Virus record (IMG/VR): IMGVR_UViG_3300023175_001370
Coordinates: 26,396 to 90,395 of that record
Direction: 5' to 3' (one strand)
Source of the DNA: a virus
DNA: 64,000 nucleotides
Both the position numbers and the translations under genes were made by a program. Below the pieces are notes generated by a model, which was not told the DNA's origin, searched no databases, and saw only the letters and a list, made by a program, of their open reading frames with translations. Below, in pieces: positions 15,209-23,639 of this stretch (the first letter of the stretch is position 1; every line of letters begins with the position of its first letter).

Positions 15209-16336
15209 ATGTCTCAAGTTTCACTAAATGATATGGATGTTCGTCTAGTTCGTCCTAGTGATATTCGTGCAGAAATCAACTACGCTATGAATCGTAAGCG
15301 TCCGGTCTTCATCTGGGGTCCTCCCGGTATTGGTAAGTCTGAGATTGTTGATTCAATCACACAAGAGCGTTCAGGCTACATGATTGACATGCGGCTTGCG
15401 CTAATGGAACCCACTGACTTGCGTGGTATTCCTGTTCCTAACACTAACACAGGCTTGATGGAGTGGCTTCCTCCTGCTGATTTGCCTACTCAAGAATTAG
15501 CAGATCAATTCGAATGCGTTGTTCTGTTTCTTGATGAAATGAATCAGGCTCCTCAGTCTGTACAAGCTGCTGCTTATCAGCTAATTCTTAATCGTCGGTT
15601 GGGTAACTATCGTCTTCCTGACAATGTTCTAATCGTTGCTGCTGGCAATCGTGAAAGTGATCGTGGCGTAGCGTATCGTATGCCTAGCCCACTTGCTAAC
15701 CGTTTTGTTCACTTAGAAATGACTACTGATTTCGAGGACTGGCAGACTTGGGCATTACAAAACAATATCGATCCTGAGGTCGTAGGTTATGTAACTGCTA
15801 ACAAGATGGATCTTATGAACTTTGATCCTCGCACTGCGTCACGGGCGTTTGCTACTCCTCGTTCATGGACTTTTGTTTCTCAGATGCTTCCTCAAGAAGG
15901 TGAGCAAATCTCAGACAGTCGTTTACATGATTTGATTGCAGGTACTGTTGGTGATGGTATCGCAACTAAGTTCATGGCACACCGAGCAATTGCTGGTAAA
16001 CTGCCTAATCCGACAGATATCTTGTCAGGTAAAGTAAAGACACTGGGTTCAGAAGCAAGCGAAATTTCTGCGATGTTCTCATTAACTGCTTCACTTTGTT
16101 ATGAGTTGAAGGACTTTGTTGATCGTAATGGTAAAGAGAAAATGGACGAGTTGTACAAAATGGCTGACAACTTCTTCAACTTTATGATGGATAACTTTGA
16201 AACAGAAATGACCGTACTTGGTGGTCGTACTGCACTGAAAGTTTACAAACTTCCTCTTGAACCTCGCAAAGTTCCCTGCATTGAAAAGTTCTTTAAGAAG
16301 TATGGCAAACTAATCATTGATGCACACAACGCATAA
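15209..16336 (+). CDS. MoxR-type AAA+ ATPase
   Basis: A 375-residue ATPase. Walker A is GPPGIGKS (residues 37-44), Walker B is VVLFLDEMNQ (104-113), with sensor 1 VAAGNRESD and a C-terminal helical lid. MoxR proteins work as chaperones with a VWA partner, and the next gene is such a partner. It has its own promoter and terminator, so the two are transcribed from separate starts. The pair resembles the MoxR/VWA-metallopeptidase pairs found in several large phages; the client is unknown. Confidence 0.85.
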   Translation: MSQVSLNDMDVRLVRPSDIRAEINYAMNRKRPVFIWGPPGIGKSEIVDSITQERSGYMIDMRLALMEPTDLRGIPVPNTNTGLMEWLPPADLPTQELADQFECVVLFLDEMNQAPQSVQAAAYQLILNRRLGNYRLPDNVLIVAAGNRESDRGVAYRMPSPLANRFVHLEMTTDFEDWQTWALQNNIDPEVVGYVTANKMDLMNFDPRTASRAFATPRSWTFVSQMLPQEGEQISDSRLHDLIAGTVGDGIATKFMAHRAIAGKLPNPTDILSGKVKTLGSEASEISAMFSLTASLCYELKDFVDRNGKEKMDELYKMADNFFNFMMDNFETEMTVLGGRTALKVYKLPLEPRKVPCIEKFFKKYGKLIIDAHNA

Positions 16337-16360
16337 GGGGAGCATTGCTCCCTTTAATTA
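16335..16360 (+). terminator. rho-independent terminator after the MoxR-type gene
   Basis: AAGGGGAGC at 16335-16343 and GCTCCCTTT at 16347-16355 form a 9-pair stem with one G-U pair and a 3-base loop, overlapping the stop codon and followed by AATTA. The U-tract is short, so it may be leaky. Confidence 0.7.
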
Positions 16361-16361
16361 C

Positions 16362-16389
16362 TTGACACTATCTAAATATGTGTTATATT
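16362..16389 (+). promoter_or_regulatory. sigma70-type promoter
   Basis: TTGACA (16362-16367), 16-base spacer, TATATT (16384-16389). The spacer lacks CGAATC, but GACGAATCACATG appears at the start codon of the gene it drives (16421). Confidence 0.7.
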
Positions 16390-16420
16390 AGTAGAGTAGT
16401 TAGAAAAAAGGACGAATCAC

Positions 16421-17758
16421 ATGCAAGTCAAACCTCATGAAATTAAATCAGAAGATGATTTTAACGCAGTACTTGATGATATTCTGAAAGAAAACGGTAT
16501 CGAAGTAGACGAAGATTCTGCTGAACCTGTAGTATTCGAATACACTGATTTAGAAGTCAAAGAAATGATTGTATCGGGTCGTGTGAGAATGCTAATCAAA
16601 CACCCGTTCTTTGGTACACTTGCTACTCGTCTTAAACTAGTCGAGGCTGAATGGCTTCCTACTGCTGCTGTTGACGGCAAGCATTTCTACTACAATTGTG
16701 ACTTCTTTCGTACTCTAACACCTGAGGAAATCGACTTCGTTGTAGGACACGAGGTCTTTCACTGTGTATATGATCACTGCGGTGTAGGTGGTCGTCTTAT
16801 GGACTTTACTGAAGAAAAGCGTGATCCTAAACTGTGGAACATTGCTGCTGACTACAAAGTTAATCAGGCTACAGTAGAAGCGAAAATCGGTACTATGCCT
16901 AAGTCTGCGCTGTATGATCGTAAATACTACAAGTCTTATACAGAAGAAATTTACGCAGACCTACTAGAACAAAAAGAACAAGGTAAAGATTTCTCTAACA
17001 CTGAAACACTTGATGAACACATGTTTGGTGATGGTGAAGGTCAAGGTAGCGACGGTGAAAATGATCCTACTGGACGCAATGCTCCTATCAAAATTTCTAA
17101 AGAAGAAGCTAAAGCAATCAAGGATCAGATGAAACAAGCTGTTCTACAGGCTGCACAGTCTGCGGGTTCTGGCAATCTTCCCGGTGATATCAAGCGTATC
17201 ATTAAAGATATGACTGAACCTAAAATGGACTGGCGTGAACATCTTAATCTTTCAATGCAGTCTGCACTAAAATCAGATTTTACTTGGATGCGTCAATCTC
17301 GTAAGTCACGTTCACTAGGTATCTATCTACCAGGTATGGATAATGAGTATCAAGTTGAGGCTGCTATCGGTATTGATGTTTCAGGTTCTATTTCACATGA
17401 CATGATTCGTGACTTTCTAGGTGAAATCTACGGCATCATGCAACAGTTTCAAGATTTTCGTCTCCGTATTTGGACTTTTGATACACAAGTATACGCAGAT
17501 TCATTTAAAGAATTCACTCCTATGAATGCTGAGGAAATCAAAGAATACGAAATTATCGGCTGTGGTGGTACTGACTTTGAATGTAATTGGAACTTCATGG
17601 AAGAAAACGATATTCAACCTGACAAGTTCATCATGTTCACAGATGGTTATCCGTTTGGTTCATGGGGTAATCCAAACTATTGTGACACATTGTTTGTTAT
17701 TCATGGATCAGATCATATCATCCCACCGTTTGGAGAGCATACTTACTACTCCAAATAA
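16421..17758 (+). CDS. VWA-like protein with metallopeptidase domain (DUF2201-type)
   Basis: A 445-residue protein with an N-terminal zincin-like domain, VVGHEVFHCVYDH containing HEVFH (residues 110-114), and a C-terminal von Willebrand A-like domain with AAIGIDVSGSISHDMI (MIDAS DxSxS, about residues 319-323) and GGTDFECNWNF. This is the architecture of the putative metallopeptidase/VWA proteins that pair with MoxR ATPases. It lies directly downstream of the MoxR-type gene. Whether the peptidase site is active is unknown; the third zinc ligand is not certain. Confidence 0.82.
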   Translation: MQVKPHEIKSEDDFNAVLDDILKENGIEVDEDSAEPVVFEYTDLEVKEMIVSGRVRMLIKHPFFGTLATRLKLVEAEWLPTAAVDGKHFYYNCDFFRTLTPEEIDFVVGHEVFHCVYDHCGVGGRLMDFTEEKRDPKLWNIAADYKVNQATVEAKIGTMPKSALYDRKYYKSYTEEIYADLLEQKEQGKDFSNTETLDEHMFGDGEGQGSDGENDPTGRNAPIKISKEEAKAIKDQMKQAVLQAAQSAGSGNLPGDIKRIIKDMTEPKMDWREHLNLSMQSALKSDFTWMRQSRKSRSLGIYLPGMDNEYQVEAAIGIDVSGSISHDMIRDFLGEIYGIMQQFQDFRLRIWTFDTQVYADSFKEFTPMNAEEIKEYEIIGCGGTDFECNWNFMEENDIQPDKFIMFTDGYPFGSWGNPNYCDTLFVIHGSDHIIPPFGEHTYYSK

Positions 17759-17760
17759 AG

Positions 17761-17768
17761 AATAAATA
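17761..17768 (+). promoter_or_regulatory. T4-type late promoter positioned for a leaderless mRNA
   Basis: AATAAATA ends 5 bases before the ATG at 17774. If the T4 late element covers -13 to -6, the first base of ATG is +1. No ribosome-binding site is present between the VWA gene stop and this ATG. Confidence 0.5.
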
Positions 17769-17773
17769 ACTAT

Positions 17774-18316
17774 ATGAGTAATGACACCTTATTGCTAAAT
17801 GCCAATGGGTCACCACTCAGTGTGACTCCGCTTTCCACGCTAACGTGGCAGGAAAGTATCAAACTCATTTGGCTCGATAAAATCAATGTATTAGAATGGC
17901 ATGATGAATGGGAAGTACATAGTGTTAACCATACACTACAAGTACCATCTGTTGTATCTGTAAAAGAATATGTGCCACAGACAGGTGCAGTGAACTTTAC
18001 AAGAAACAATATTTTTATACGTGATAAATGGACATGTCAGTACTGTCATACCCAGTTTAAAAACTCAGAATTAACATTAGACCATGTACTACCAAAATCA
18101 AAAGGTGGTAAAACAACATGGGAAAATATTGTAACAGCATGTAAAAAATGCAATCACAGTAAAGGAAATAAAACACATATTCTTCCAAAGAAAATGCCTA
18201 GTAAACCAAACTTCTATCAATTGTATAATAATAAAAACTTTATGATACATATTAGATATGAGATTTGGTTAAAATACCTAAACTGGCCAGAAGAATATGT
18301 ACAAATGGCAGTGTAA
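17774..18316 (+). CDS. HNH endonuclease
   Basis: A 180-residue protein with a canonical HNH domain in the middle: RDKWTCQYCHTQF (first CxxC), LTLDHVLPKSKGGKTTWENIVTACKKCNHSKGNKT (the DH, N and second CxxC). The zinc-binding cysteines and DHxxPxSxGG core are complete, so it should be active. The N-terminus (LLLNANGSPLSVTPLSTLTWQES) is typical of phage HNH proteins of the McrA-like type with an N-terminal fold. There is no intron or flanking duplicate to suggest homing. It appears to start leaderless from a late promoter. Confidence 0.88.
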   Translation: MSNDTLLLNANGSPLSVTPLSTLTWQESIKLIWLDKINVLEWHDEWEVHSVNHTLQVPSVVSVKEYVPQTGAVNFTRNNIFIRDKWTCQYCHTQFKNSELTLDHVLPKSKGGKTTWENIVTACKKCNHSKGNKTHILPKKMPSKPNFYQLYNNKNFMIHIRYEIWLKYLNWPEEYVQMAV

Positions 18317-18322
18317 AAACAC

Positions 18323-18351
18323 TTGACACTCATCCCAAAATAAGATATAAT
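18323..18351 (+). promoter_or_regulatory. consensus sigma70 promoter with 5' stem-loop downstream
   Basis: TTGACA (18323-18328), 17 bases, TATAAT (18346-18351): a perfect consensus. Just at the expected transcription start, TATGAATAA (18358-18366) and TTATTCATA (18371-18379) form a 9-pair stem with a CTGT loop at the mRNA 5' end. AAAGGAG precedes the ATG at 18418. Confidence 0.82.
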
Positions 18352-18417
18352 AGTAGGTATGAATAACTGTTTATTCATATTATATATAATATGACATAAG
18401 AAATAAAGGAGTTTTAA

Positions 18418-18669
18418 ATGTCAGAAGAAACCCAAGCTGTAGAAGAGGCAGCTACAACAGAACAACCTAGCGTCACAGTAAATGACCTAGCGAATGTTTA
18501 TGCTATTATCGATCTAGCATCAAAACGAGGAGCATTTCAAGCATCAGAACTTTCTGCTGTAGGTAATGTTGCTAACAGAGTTAAAGCATTTGTTGACTTT
18601 GTACAAGCACAAAACGCAGAAAATGCTGAAGCAGAAGGCGAAGCAACTGAAGAGGCTTCGGAGTCATAA
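18418..18669 (+). CDS. small acidic hypothetical protein
   Basis: An 83-residue very acidic protein; the first 22 residues and last 15 are nearly all Glu/Ala/Thr, around a central helical core (DLANVYAIIDLASKRGAFQASELSAVGNVANRVKAFVDFV). Several phages carry a similar small core protein of unknown function. It opens the operon leading to DHFR and ThyA and stands behind a perfect promoter and an mRNA 5' stem-loop, so it is probably abundant. Confidence 0.65.
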   Translation: MSEETQAVEEAATTEQPSVTVNDLANVYAIIDLASKRGAFQASELSAVGNVANRVKAFVDFVQAQNAENAEAEGEATEEASES

Positions 18670-19308
18670 ATGGCTAAGTTTCTTAAACATGTAGGTAGAC
18701 ATGATGGAACTGGACAACGTTTAAGTACAGTGTTCATGCAACTACCTGATGAAAAAGACTATGCTTTAGTTGTTTATAGTGATTCATTACCAGATCGATA
18801 CCATGATGCTTACATGGAAGCTATTGAATCACCAGAAGGGCAAGCAACAAATAACTTGTATGAAGTTCTTACACGTAAAGTATTTTGGCATGGTACACCT
18901 ATGCTAGAAACACTTCACAAAGAAGGCCATCTTAAAAAACTTCCAACAAATTCTATTATTATGACACCTAATTCAAATACTAACGTTAGGCTATCAGAAA
19001 TTTTAGAACAAATGGATCAGGTTGATTCAGATACCCCGGCGCCAGTAGAAGAGGTACCAGCATCAGCACCATCACAGGTAGATGCTAATGTAGAAGATTC
19101 AAAAAAGGACGAAAATCGTGCTATTGCTCAAAATCTAATGGTTCAAGCTAATTTACTTGAACAGGATGCAATCGCAAAACGTGAAGAAGCATACAAATAT
19201 GATCCTTCATTGCGTCCATCTGAAGCAAAGCCTAAGGTTCGTGTAACAACAAAAGCAAAAACAGACGCACCAAAGAAACGTGGTCGTCCAAAGAAGTCGG
19301 AGGCTTAA
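18670..19308 (+). CDS. hypothetical phage protein with AT-hook-like tail
   Basis: A 212-residue protein. The first 110 residues are a folded domain (MAKFLKHVGRHDGTGQRLS, YALVVYSDSLPDRYHDAYMEAI, ETLHKEGHLKKLPTNSIIMTP), followed by an acidic proline-rich linker, a coiled helix and a basic tail KKRGRPKKSEA that matches the AT-hook core GRP with flanking basics. That suggests binding to AT-rich DNA, which is inference. It follows the acidic protein after one base. Confidence 0.55.
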   Translation: MAKFLKHVGRHDGTGQRLSTVFMQLPDEKDYALVVYSDSLPDRYHDAYMEAIESPEGQATNNLYEVLTRKVFWHGTPMLETLHKEGHLKKLPTNSIIMTPNSNTNVRLSEILEQMDQVDSDTPAPVEEVPASAPSQVDANVEDSKKDENRAIAQNLMVQANLLEQDAIAKREEAYKYDPSLRPSEAKPKVRVTTKAKTDAPKKRGRPKKSEA

Positions 19309-19581
19309 ATGTCAAGTAAGCGTAGTAGTATATTAAGTAGAATTGAACAGGAGCGTATACGCCAGGCAGATATCCCTGGTAGTGAATGGGATGCTAAAAA
19401 CAAACCAAATGATTGGATTGCAATCGCTTCTTATTATCTTGTACAAGAAACTAAACGTGCTACTATGCTTACTCCTCCATCCACAACCGATTTTGAAAGT
19501 GAACTTATTAAGTCGGCAGCAGTTATTCTAGCAGCGTTAGAACACGTTGAAGTAATGAAAGAAAATGGTGATCTAAGCTGA
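19309..19581 (+). CDS. hypothetical phage protein
   Basis: A 90-residue mostly helical protein starting right after the upstream stop. The pattern IEQERIRQADIPGSEWDAKNKPNDWIAIASYYLVQETKRA and SAAVILAALEHVEVM resembles small phage proteins related to MazG/DUF550-type nucleotide-handling helices, but catalytic acidic motifs are not clear. Stop and next ATG share one base. Confidence 0.6.
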   Translation: MSSKRSSILSRIEQERIRQADIPGSEWDAKNKPNDWIAIASYYLVQETKRATMLTPPSTTDFESELIKSAAVILAALEHVEVMKENGDLS

Positions 19582-19898
19582 TGAAGTTTGATAGAGAAAA
19601 TGAGTTTGATAGAATTATGGAAGAAATACTTCCTCTTAGTATACCAGCATCATATGTAAAAACTATCGTAGTTAAAATGAGAAATGGTTCGGTAATCTAT
19701 CTATCGGGAGAAGAGTTACTAAATCCGCTCCCAATGTCAGGAGACTTTAGTTGGTCAGAAGTTGCTAAAAACTTTGAAGCAATTGATGATGTTGAAGTAT
19801 TAGTAGACATACCAGAATTACGTGATAGCGTAATTAAAAATGTTAAAAATATTTTAAAGAAACATTTTGACAGTTATAAAGGCGATGATAATGATTAG
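19581..19898 (+). CDS. hypothetical phage protein
   Basis: A 105-residue acidic protein with a helix (ENEFDRIMEEILPLSIPASYVKTIVV), then strands with MRNGSVIYLSGEELL and DDVEVLVDIPELRDSVIKNVKNILKKHF. No known domain; lies in the operon leading to DHFR, whose start it overlaps by 8 bases. Confidence 0.6.
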   Translation: MKFDRENEFDRIMEEILPLSIPASYVKTIVVKMRNGSVIYLSGEELLNPLPMSGDFSWSEVAKNFEAIDDVEVLVDIPELRDSVIKNVKNILKKHFDSYKGDDND

Positions 19899-20403
19899 TA
19901 TGTTGTTGTCTGTTGACAAGAACAACGGTATAGGATATAAAAATGGGATTCCATGGCCTATCAGTGATTCATACCAACACTACTTAAATTCAACATTAAA
20001 AGATAATGTTGTTATTATGGGATCTAAATCTTGGCAAAGATTTAGATCAATCCCAAAGACACAATCATATGTAATAACAACAAAAGATATATCCAACTTC
20101 CCTGGAGTATTCGATTGCTATGATTATACGGCACATACTATGCGTGATATATTAGATGCGATTGATTTTAGACATCCAGGCAAATCTAAAATAATAGTTG
20201 GCGGAGCAACATTATTCGAACAATGTCATAATATGTGTGATATAATTTATTATTGTAAAGTACAAGGTTCCTATAAATGTGACAGAACATTAGATACTGG
20301 TAACTATTTTCATGGATACAGAAAAGAGTACGAAAGAGTATTATACGGTAATAGACACAATCCAACAGTTAACGCAGAAAGATGGAGTAGAAAAAAAGTA
20401 TGA
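19891..20403 (+). CDS. folA: dihydrofolate reductase
   Basis: A 170-residue DHFR. MISMLLSVDKNNGIGYKNGIPWPISDSYQHY is the standard N-terminus (VDxNNGIGxxxxLPW), NVVIMGSKSWQRF is the second NADPH/folate segment, and SKIIVGGATLFEQC is the third. The frame extends upstream to 19867, but ATG at 19891 gives the family start. The enzyme regenerates tetrahydrofolate for the thymidylate synthase that follows at a 4-base overlap, so the two form a classical dTMP cycle. Confidence 0.88.
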   Translation: MISMLLSVDKNNGIGYKNGIPWPISDSYQHYLNSTLKDNVVIMGSKSWQRFRSIPKTQSYVITTKDISNFPGVFDCYDYTAHTMRDILDAIDFRHPGKSKIIVGGATLFEQCHNMCDIIYYCKVQGSYKCDRTLDTGNYFHGYRKEYERVLYGNRHNPTVNAERWSRKKV

Positions 20404-21281
20404 ACACTTCTGAAGAAATGTATTTAGACTTACTTCACACAGTGATGGAAAAAGGCGAAGAACGTGACAAGGAGCGAACTGGCGTAGGCACAAAATCTAT
20501 TTTTATGTCAATGCTAAACTTTGATTTTAAAGATGGATTCCCACTTTTAACTACAAAGAAAGTCCCATTCAAATCTGTACTAAGTGAACTGCTTTGGTTC
20601 ATTGAAGGATCCACAGATGAACGCAGATTAGCAGAAATACATTATGGTACAACATCTGGTAACATAATGGACAAAAAAACTATCTGGACAGCCAATGCTG
20701 ATAATCAAGGTAAAGAATTAGGTTACATCAATACAGCATTAACAAAGCATCTAGGACCTGTGTACGGAAAGCAATGGAGACGCTGGGAGAAGCCAGAGGG
20801 CGGGCATATAGATCAACTAGCTAACTTGATTGAGAATATAAAAACCAATCCACAATCACGTAGACATATTCTTTCTGCTTGGAATGTAGCAGATATCGAC
20901 AAGATGGCATTACCACCATGTCACACATTCTCACAATTTTATGTTAATAATAATGGAGAACTAAGCTGCAATCTGTATCAACGTAGTGCTGATTTATTCT
21001 TGGGCGTGCCGTTCAACATTGCGTCATACTCACTATTAACACATATGATTGCACAAGTATGTGAACTTAAAGTGGGAGAGTTTTTTCACACTATCGGTGA
21101 TGCTCACATTTATATGAACCATATAGATGCGGTTAAGGAGCAATTAGAAAGAGAACCAAATGATTATCCAAATTTGGTAATCAATCCAGATATTAAATCA
21201 ATTGACGATTTCAAAATGAATGATTTTGAAATTAAAGACTATAACAGTCATGGGACTATCAAAGCGGATATGGCAGTATGA
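20400..21281 (+). CDS. thyA: thymidylate synthase
   Basis: A 293-residue ThyA. The active-site cysteine is Cys174 in LPPCHTFSQFYV; the phosphate-binding YQRSADLFLGVPFNIASY carries Asn206, the residue that favours dUMP over dCMP, so it is more likely a dTMP synthase than a hydroxymethylase. N-terminal RTGVGTKSIF and LLTTKKVPFKSVLSELLWFI are standard. It is coupled to DHFR (ATGA) and to the following hydroxylase-like gene, all three overlapping by 4 bases. Confidence 0.95.
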   Translation: MNTSEEMYLDLLHTVMEKGEERDKERTGVGTKSIFMSMLNFDFKDGFPLLTTKKVPFKSVLSELLWFIEGSTDERRLAEIHYGTTSGNIMDKKTIWTANADNQGKELGYINTALTKHLGPVYGKQWRRWEKPEGGHIDQLANLIENIKTNPQSRRHILSAWNVADIDKMALPPCHTFSQFYVNNNGELSCNLYQRSADLFLGVPFNIASYSLLTHMIAQVCELKVGEFFHTIGDAHIYMNHIDAVKEQLEREPNDYPNLVINPDIKSIDDFKMNDFEIKDYNSHGTIKADMAV

Positions 21282-21907
21282 GTTTTGACTTCTTAACATT
21301 AACAGCATATGGTGATCAAATAGAATTAAAGCCAACTATAGATGGAAAGAAGTTTGTTCGCTGGTCAGAAGACAACTTCAAGTATGTTAGATATAATCCA
21401 AGACACGATGTTAATCGTTGGGGGTTAAGTATAACTAGTTTAGATGGTGGGCTTAGTGGTGTACCAGATTTAGATAGCCTACATCAATATAATATAGAAA
21501 ACAATACTAGTCATGCTGAAACAGACTTTGATGTAGTCACACCAGTTTACGAACAATATAAAGAACTTCAACAAATTATTGAACCATGGAAAAATTACAT
21601 GTTTCGTTCACATGTAATCAGATTAGGCCCGGGAGGTTTTTTCCCACCACACCGTGACACATATCATTATGATATCAATACTTTTAGATTAATTGTTCCA
21701 TTACACAATTGTAACCCACCAAATGTTTTCTTCAACTTAGAAGAAAACGCAATGCATTGGGAACAGGGACGTATGTACTTTCTTAATACAACTAAAGTAC
21801 ATACCCTTTTTAATGCTAGTTTTGATAATAGTTACTGGATTGTTTTTAACATAAAATGTAATAAAGATTCGGTAAACGCTGTTTTGAGAAACTTAAAACA
21901 AAATTAG
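21278..21907 (+). CDS. 2-oxoglutarate-type dioxygenase, aspartyl hydroxylase-like
   Basis: A 209-residue protein with the double-stranded beta-helix pattern of 2OG-Fe(II) oxygenases: FPPHRDTYHYDINTFRLIVPLHN (the HxD-like metal pair near residues 124-126 and a conserved Arg), then WEQGRMYFLNTTKVHTLFNASFDNSYWIVFNI with the second His (about 175). It is similar in layout to aspartyl/asparaginyl beta-hydroxylases. It is overlapped with thyA by 4 bases, so a nucleotide-related role is possible; the substrate is unknown. It converges on the first radical SAM gene of the minus-strand block with a 4-base overlap. Confidence 0.65.
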   Translation: MSFDFLTLTAYGDQIELKPTIDGKKFVRWSEDNFKYVRYNPRHDVNRWGLSITSLDGGLSGVPDLDSLHQYNIENNTSHAETDFDVVTPVYEQYKELQQIIEPWKNYMFRSHVIRLGPGGFFPPHRDTYHYDINTFRLIVPLHNCNPPNVFFNLEENAMHWEQGRMYFLNTTKVHTLFNASFDNSYWIVFNIKCNKDSVNAVLRNLKQN

Positions 21908-23034
21908 ACTTTTCTCTTTGGTATTTTACTATCGGCTGAACTTACACAACTTTTGCTAATACAAGGCATCGGTTTATCAAATAGTTTAAATCCACTCTCA
22001 ATATATCCTAATGGTTGATCTGCACAACTATATGAACGTTTGATGGATCCGTCAGGTTCACGTATAATAATTCCTTGATATCCACTGTTACAACTCCATC
22101 CTTCAAAATTATTAAAGTTAAAAGCATTGAAACGTTCTGCTTGGTCCATATACCACTTCTTACCTTTTGAATCAGTGAACTCTACCTGCATATGCCATGG
22201 AACGCTTTTATCATTTTCACCAATAGCGTACTGTGGCATTTCAAATGTAGGCTTCGGTCTACCCTCCCATTTTCTTTTTACTTCAGTATAAGCCATTTGA
22301 GGCATACCATTCCACAAACGCTTCATTTGTTCTTCTGTATATCCTTCAACAACTTTTGACGCTGTTGGGTCACTTTGGGGTTTGAGGGTAACGTTGATTC
22401 CTTGCTCGTGGAAGAAAAGAGCATTTTCCCAATCTTTTTCAAACCACTCGGGAACCATGACCATGTTGATTGTAATCTGTACATCGTGTTCCTGACACAG
22501 GATTAATTTGTCTGCAAATTCCTGCATCTTCTCCTTCGTGTCTAAATGCTCTGTATGTAAACTTGCTGTAATACTTGCTCTATGAAAAGGTTTCGCTCTT
22601 TCCACATAATCCTCAAACCACTTAAGTGGGCGAGAACAATTACTAGTCATATGTATACTAGTATAGTTAGTATTAGGAACATCATCAGCCAAATGGCCCA
22701 GTATGTCCAAGTATCCAGGGTGGAAGGTAGGCTCGCCCCCACTAAGACTAAAGTGAAAACTATTAAATCCATTATCACGTGCTTGCCTCTTTATTTCATC
22801 TACTGTTGCTAGACACAACTCTGTTGGTCTGTGATCTTTTCTGTCACTTCTGGCATAGGGCCAGCAATAACTACATCTATAGTTACAGAAGCGTCCAAGT
22901 AACCATGACACTGTAAATAAGTCACGGTAAAGTAATGTACGCTGTCCTACTTGTACTAAATCATCAAAAGGTATTTTAGTAAAGTCATACTCACTCCATT
23001 TTAAGTCTTCACTCATAGTCGTCCAAATCCCCAT
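21904..23034 (-). CDS. radical SAM protein with C-terminal auxiliary Fe-S domain (group III)
   Basis: A 376-residue radical SAM protein. The CxxxCxxC motif is GRFCNYRCSYC (Cys50, 54, 57), the SAM-binding motif is LSGGEP (98-102). The C-terminal part has GWSCNSG, IIIREPDGSIKRSYSC and MPCISKSCVSSADSK, the form of an auxiliary cluster domain shared with the genes at 25228, 53876 and 55245, though the final cysteine of that motif is Ser here. It is the last gene of the leftward cluster. It overlaps the upstream PP-loop gene by 22 bases. Substrate unknown. Confidence 0.85.
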   Translation of the reverse strand: MGIWTTMSEDLKWSEYDFTKIPFDDLVQVGQRTLLYRDLFTVSWLLGRFCNYRCSYCWPYARSDRKDHRPTELCLATVDEIKRQARDNGFNSFHFSLSGGEPTFHPGYLDILGHLADDVPNTNYTSIHMTSNCSRPLKWFEDYVERAKPFHRASITASLHTEHLDTKEKMQEFADKLILCQEHDVQITINMVMVPEWFEKDWENALFFHEQGINVTLKPQSDPTASKVVEGYTEEQMKRLWNGMPQMAYTEVKRKWEGRPKPTFEMPQYAIGENDKSVPWHMQVEFTDSKGKKWYMDQAERFNAFNFNNFEGWSCNSGYQGIIIREPDGSIKRSYSCADQPLGYIESGFKLFDKPMPCISKSCVSSADSKIPKRKV

Positions 23035-23639
23035 TGTCTTTCTTCACACCACCAACAATAACCACACTGTTCTACTGTAGGATCAATGTCTGGTAGATGT
23101 TTCATCGTGTCATCCATCCATTCACAACTACTAGTTAACTCAAACAAATCTAATAAGTTATGTTTTCTATATAAATTAGCAATACCACGTTTATCTATAT
23201 TAGCAAATGGTAATCTAACTTTACCATCAAACAGAATTTCAGGGCGATTACCGTCTGGTGTTCTATCATCTACTGGACCATCTTTACTAATGAAACTCTC
23301 AACGACATCTGCCGGCGGATTAGCTGTAGCACCATTATAAAAACAACTTATAGTATTACTATCTAATAATGAACTAAGATCCTCGTTCAAGTTTTCTAAT
23401 GTCTGATGTGGTATATGTCTTAATCTATGGTCATAGTTTGTAAATCCAGTAGCATTGCTACAGTACTCTATGATAGAAGGAGTTCTTTTTGCATTACGTT
23501 CAAATTTATCTGCTGCTGCTACTGTACATATGTACATTTTATTTTTATGTACAGACATCAGTAAGTACAATAGAAGTGCGCTATCTGCACCTCCACTGAC
23601 TGATACTCCTATAGGTTCATTCGGTGTTTCTATAATCAT
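23013..23639 (-). CDS. QueC-like PP-loop ATPase
   Basis: A 208-residue N-type ATP pyrophosphatase. The PP-loop VSGGADS covers residues 14-20. The C-terminal TVEQCGYCWWCEERQWGF matches the cysteine-rich tail of QueC but retains fewer zinc cysteines. QueC turns the carboxylate of 7-carboxy-7-deazaguanine into the nitrile of preQ0; a related adenylation chemistry on another carboxylate is equally possible. Together with a second QueC-like gene at 27877, it lies among radical SAM genes. The stop of the next gene upstream overlaps it by 4 bases. The real substrate is unknown. Confidence 0.7.
   Translation of the reverse strand: MIIETPNEPIGVSVSGGADSALLLYLLMSVHKNKMYICTVAAADKFERNAKRTPSIIEYCSNATGFTNYDHRLRHIPHQTLENLNEDLSSLLDSNTISCFYNGATANPPADVVESFISKDGPVDDRTPDGNRPEILFDGKVRLPFANIDKRGIANLYRKHNLLDLFELTSSCEWMDDTMKHLPDIDPTVEQCGYCWWCEERQWGFGRL

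Noticed and set aside
17774-18316. HNH gene as a homing endonuclease in a group I intron
   Set aside because: No split gene or intron core was seen around it; the flanking genes are complete.
20400-21281. dCMP hydroxymethylase instead of thymidylate synthase
   Set aside because: Asn206 in VPFNIASY is the residue that selects dUMP; hydroxymethylases usually have Asp there.
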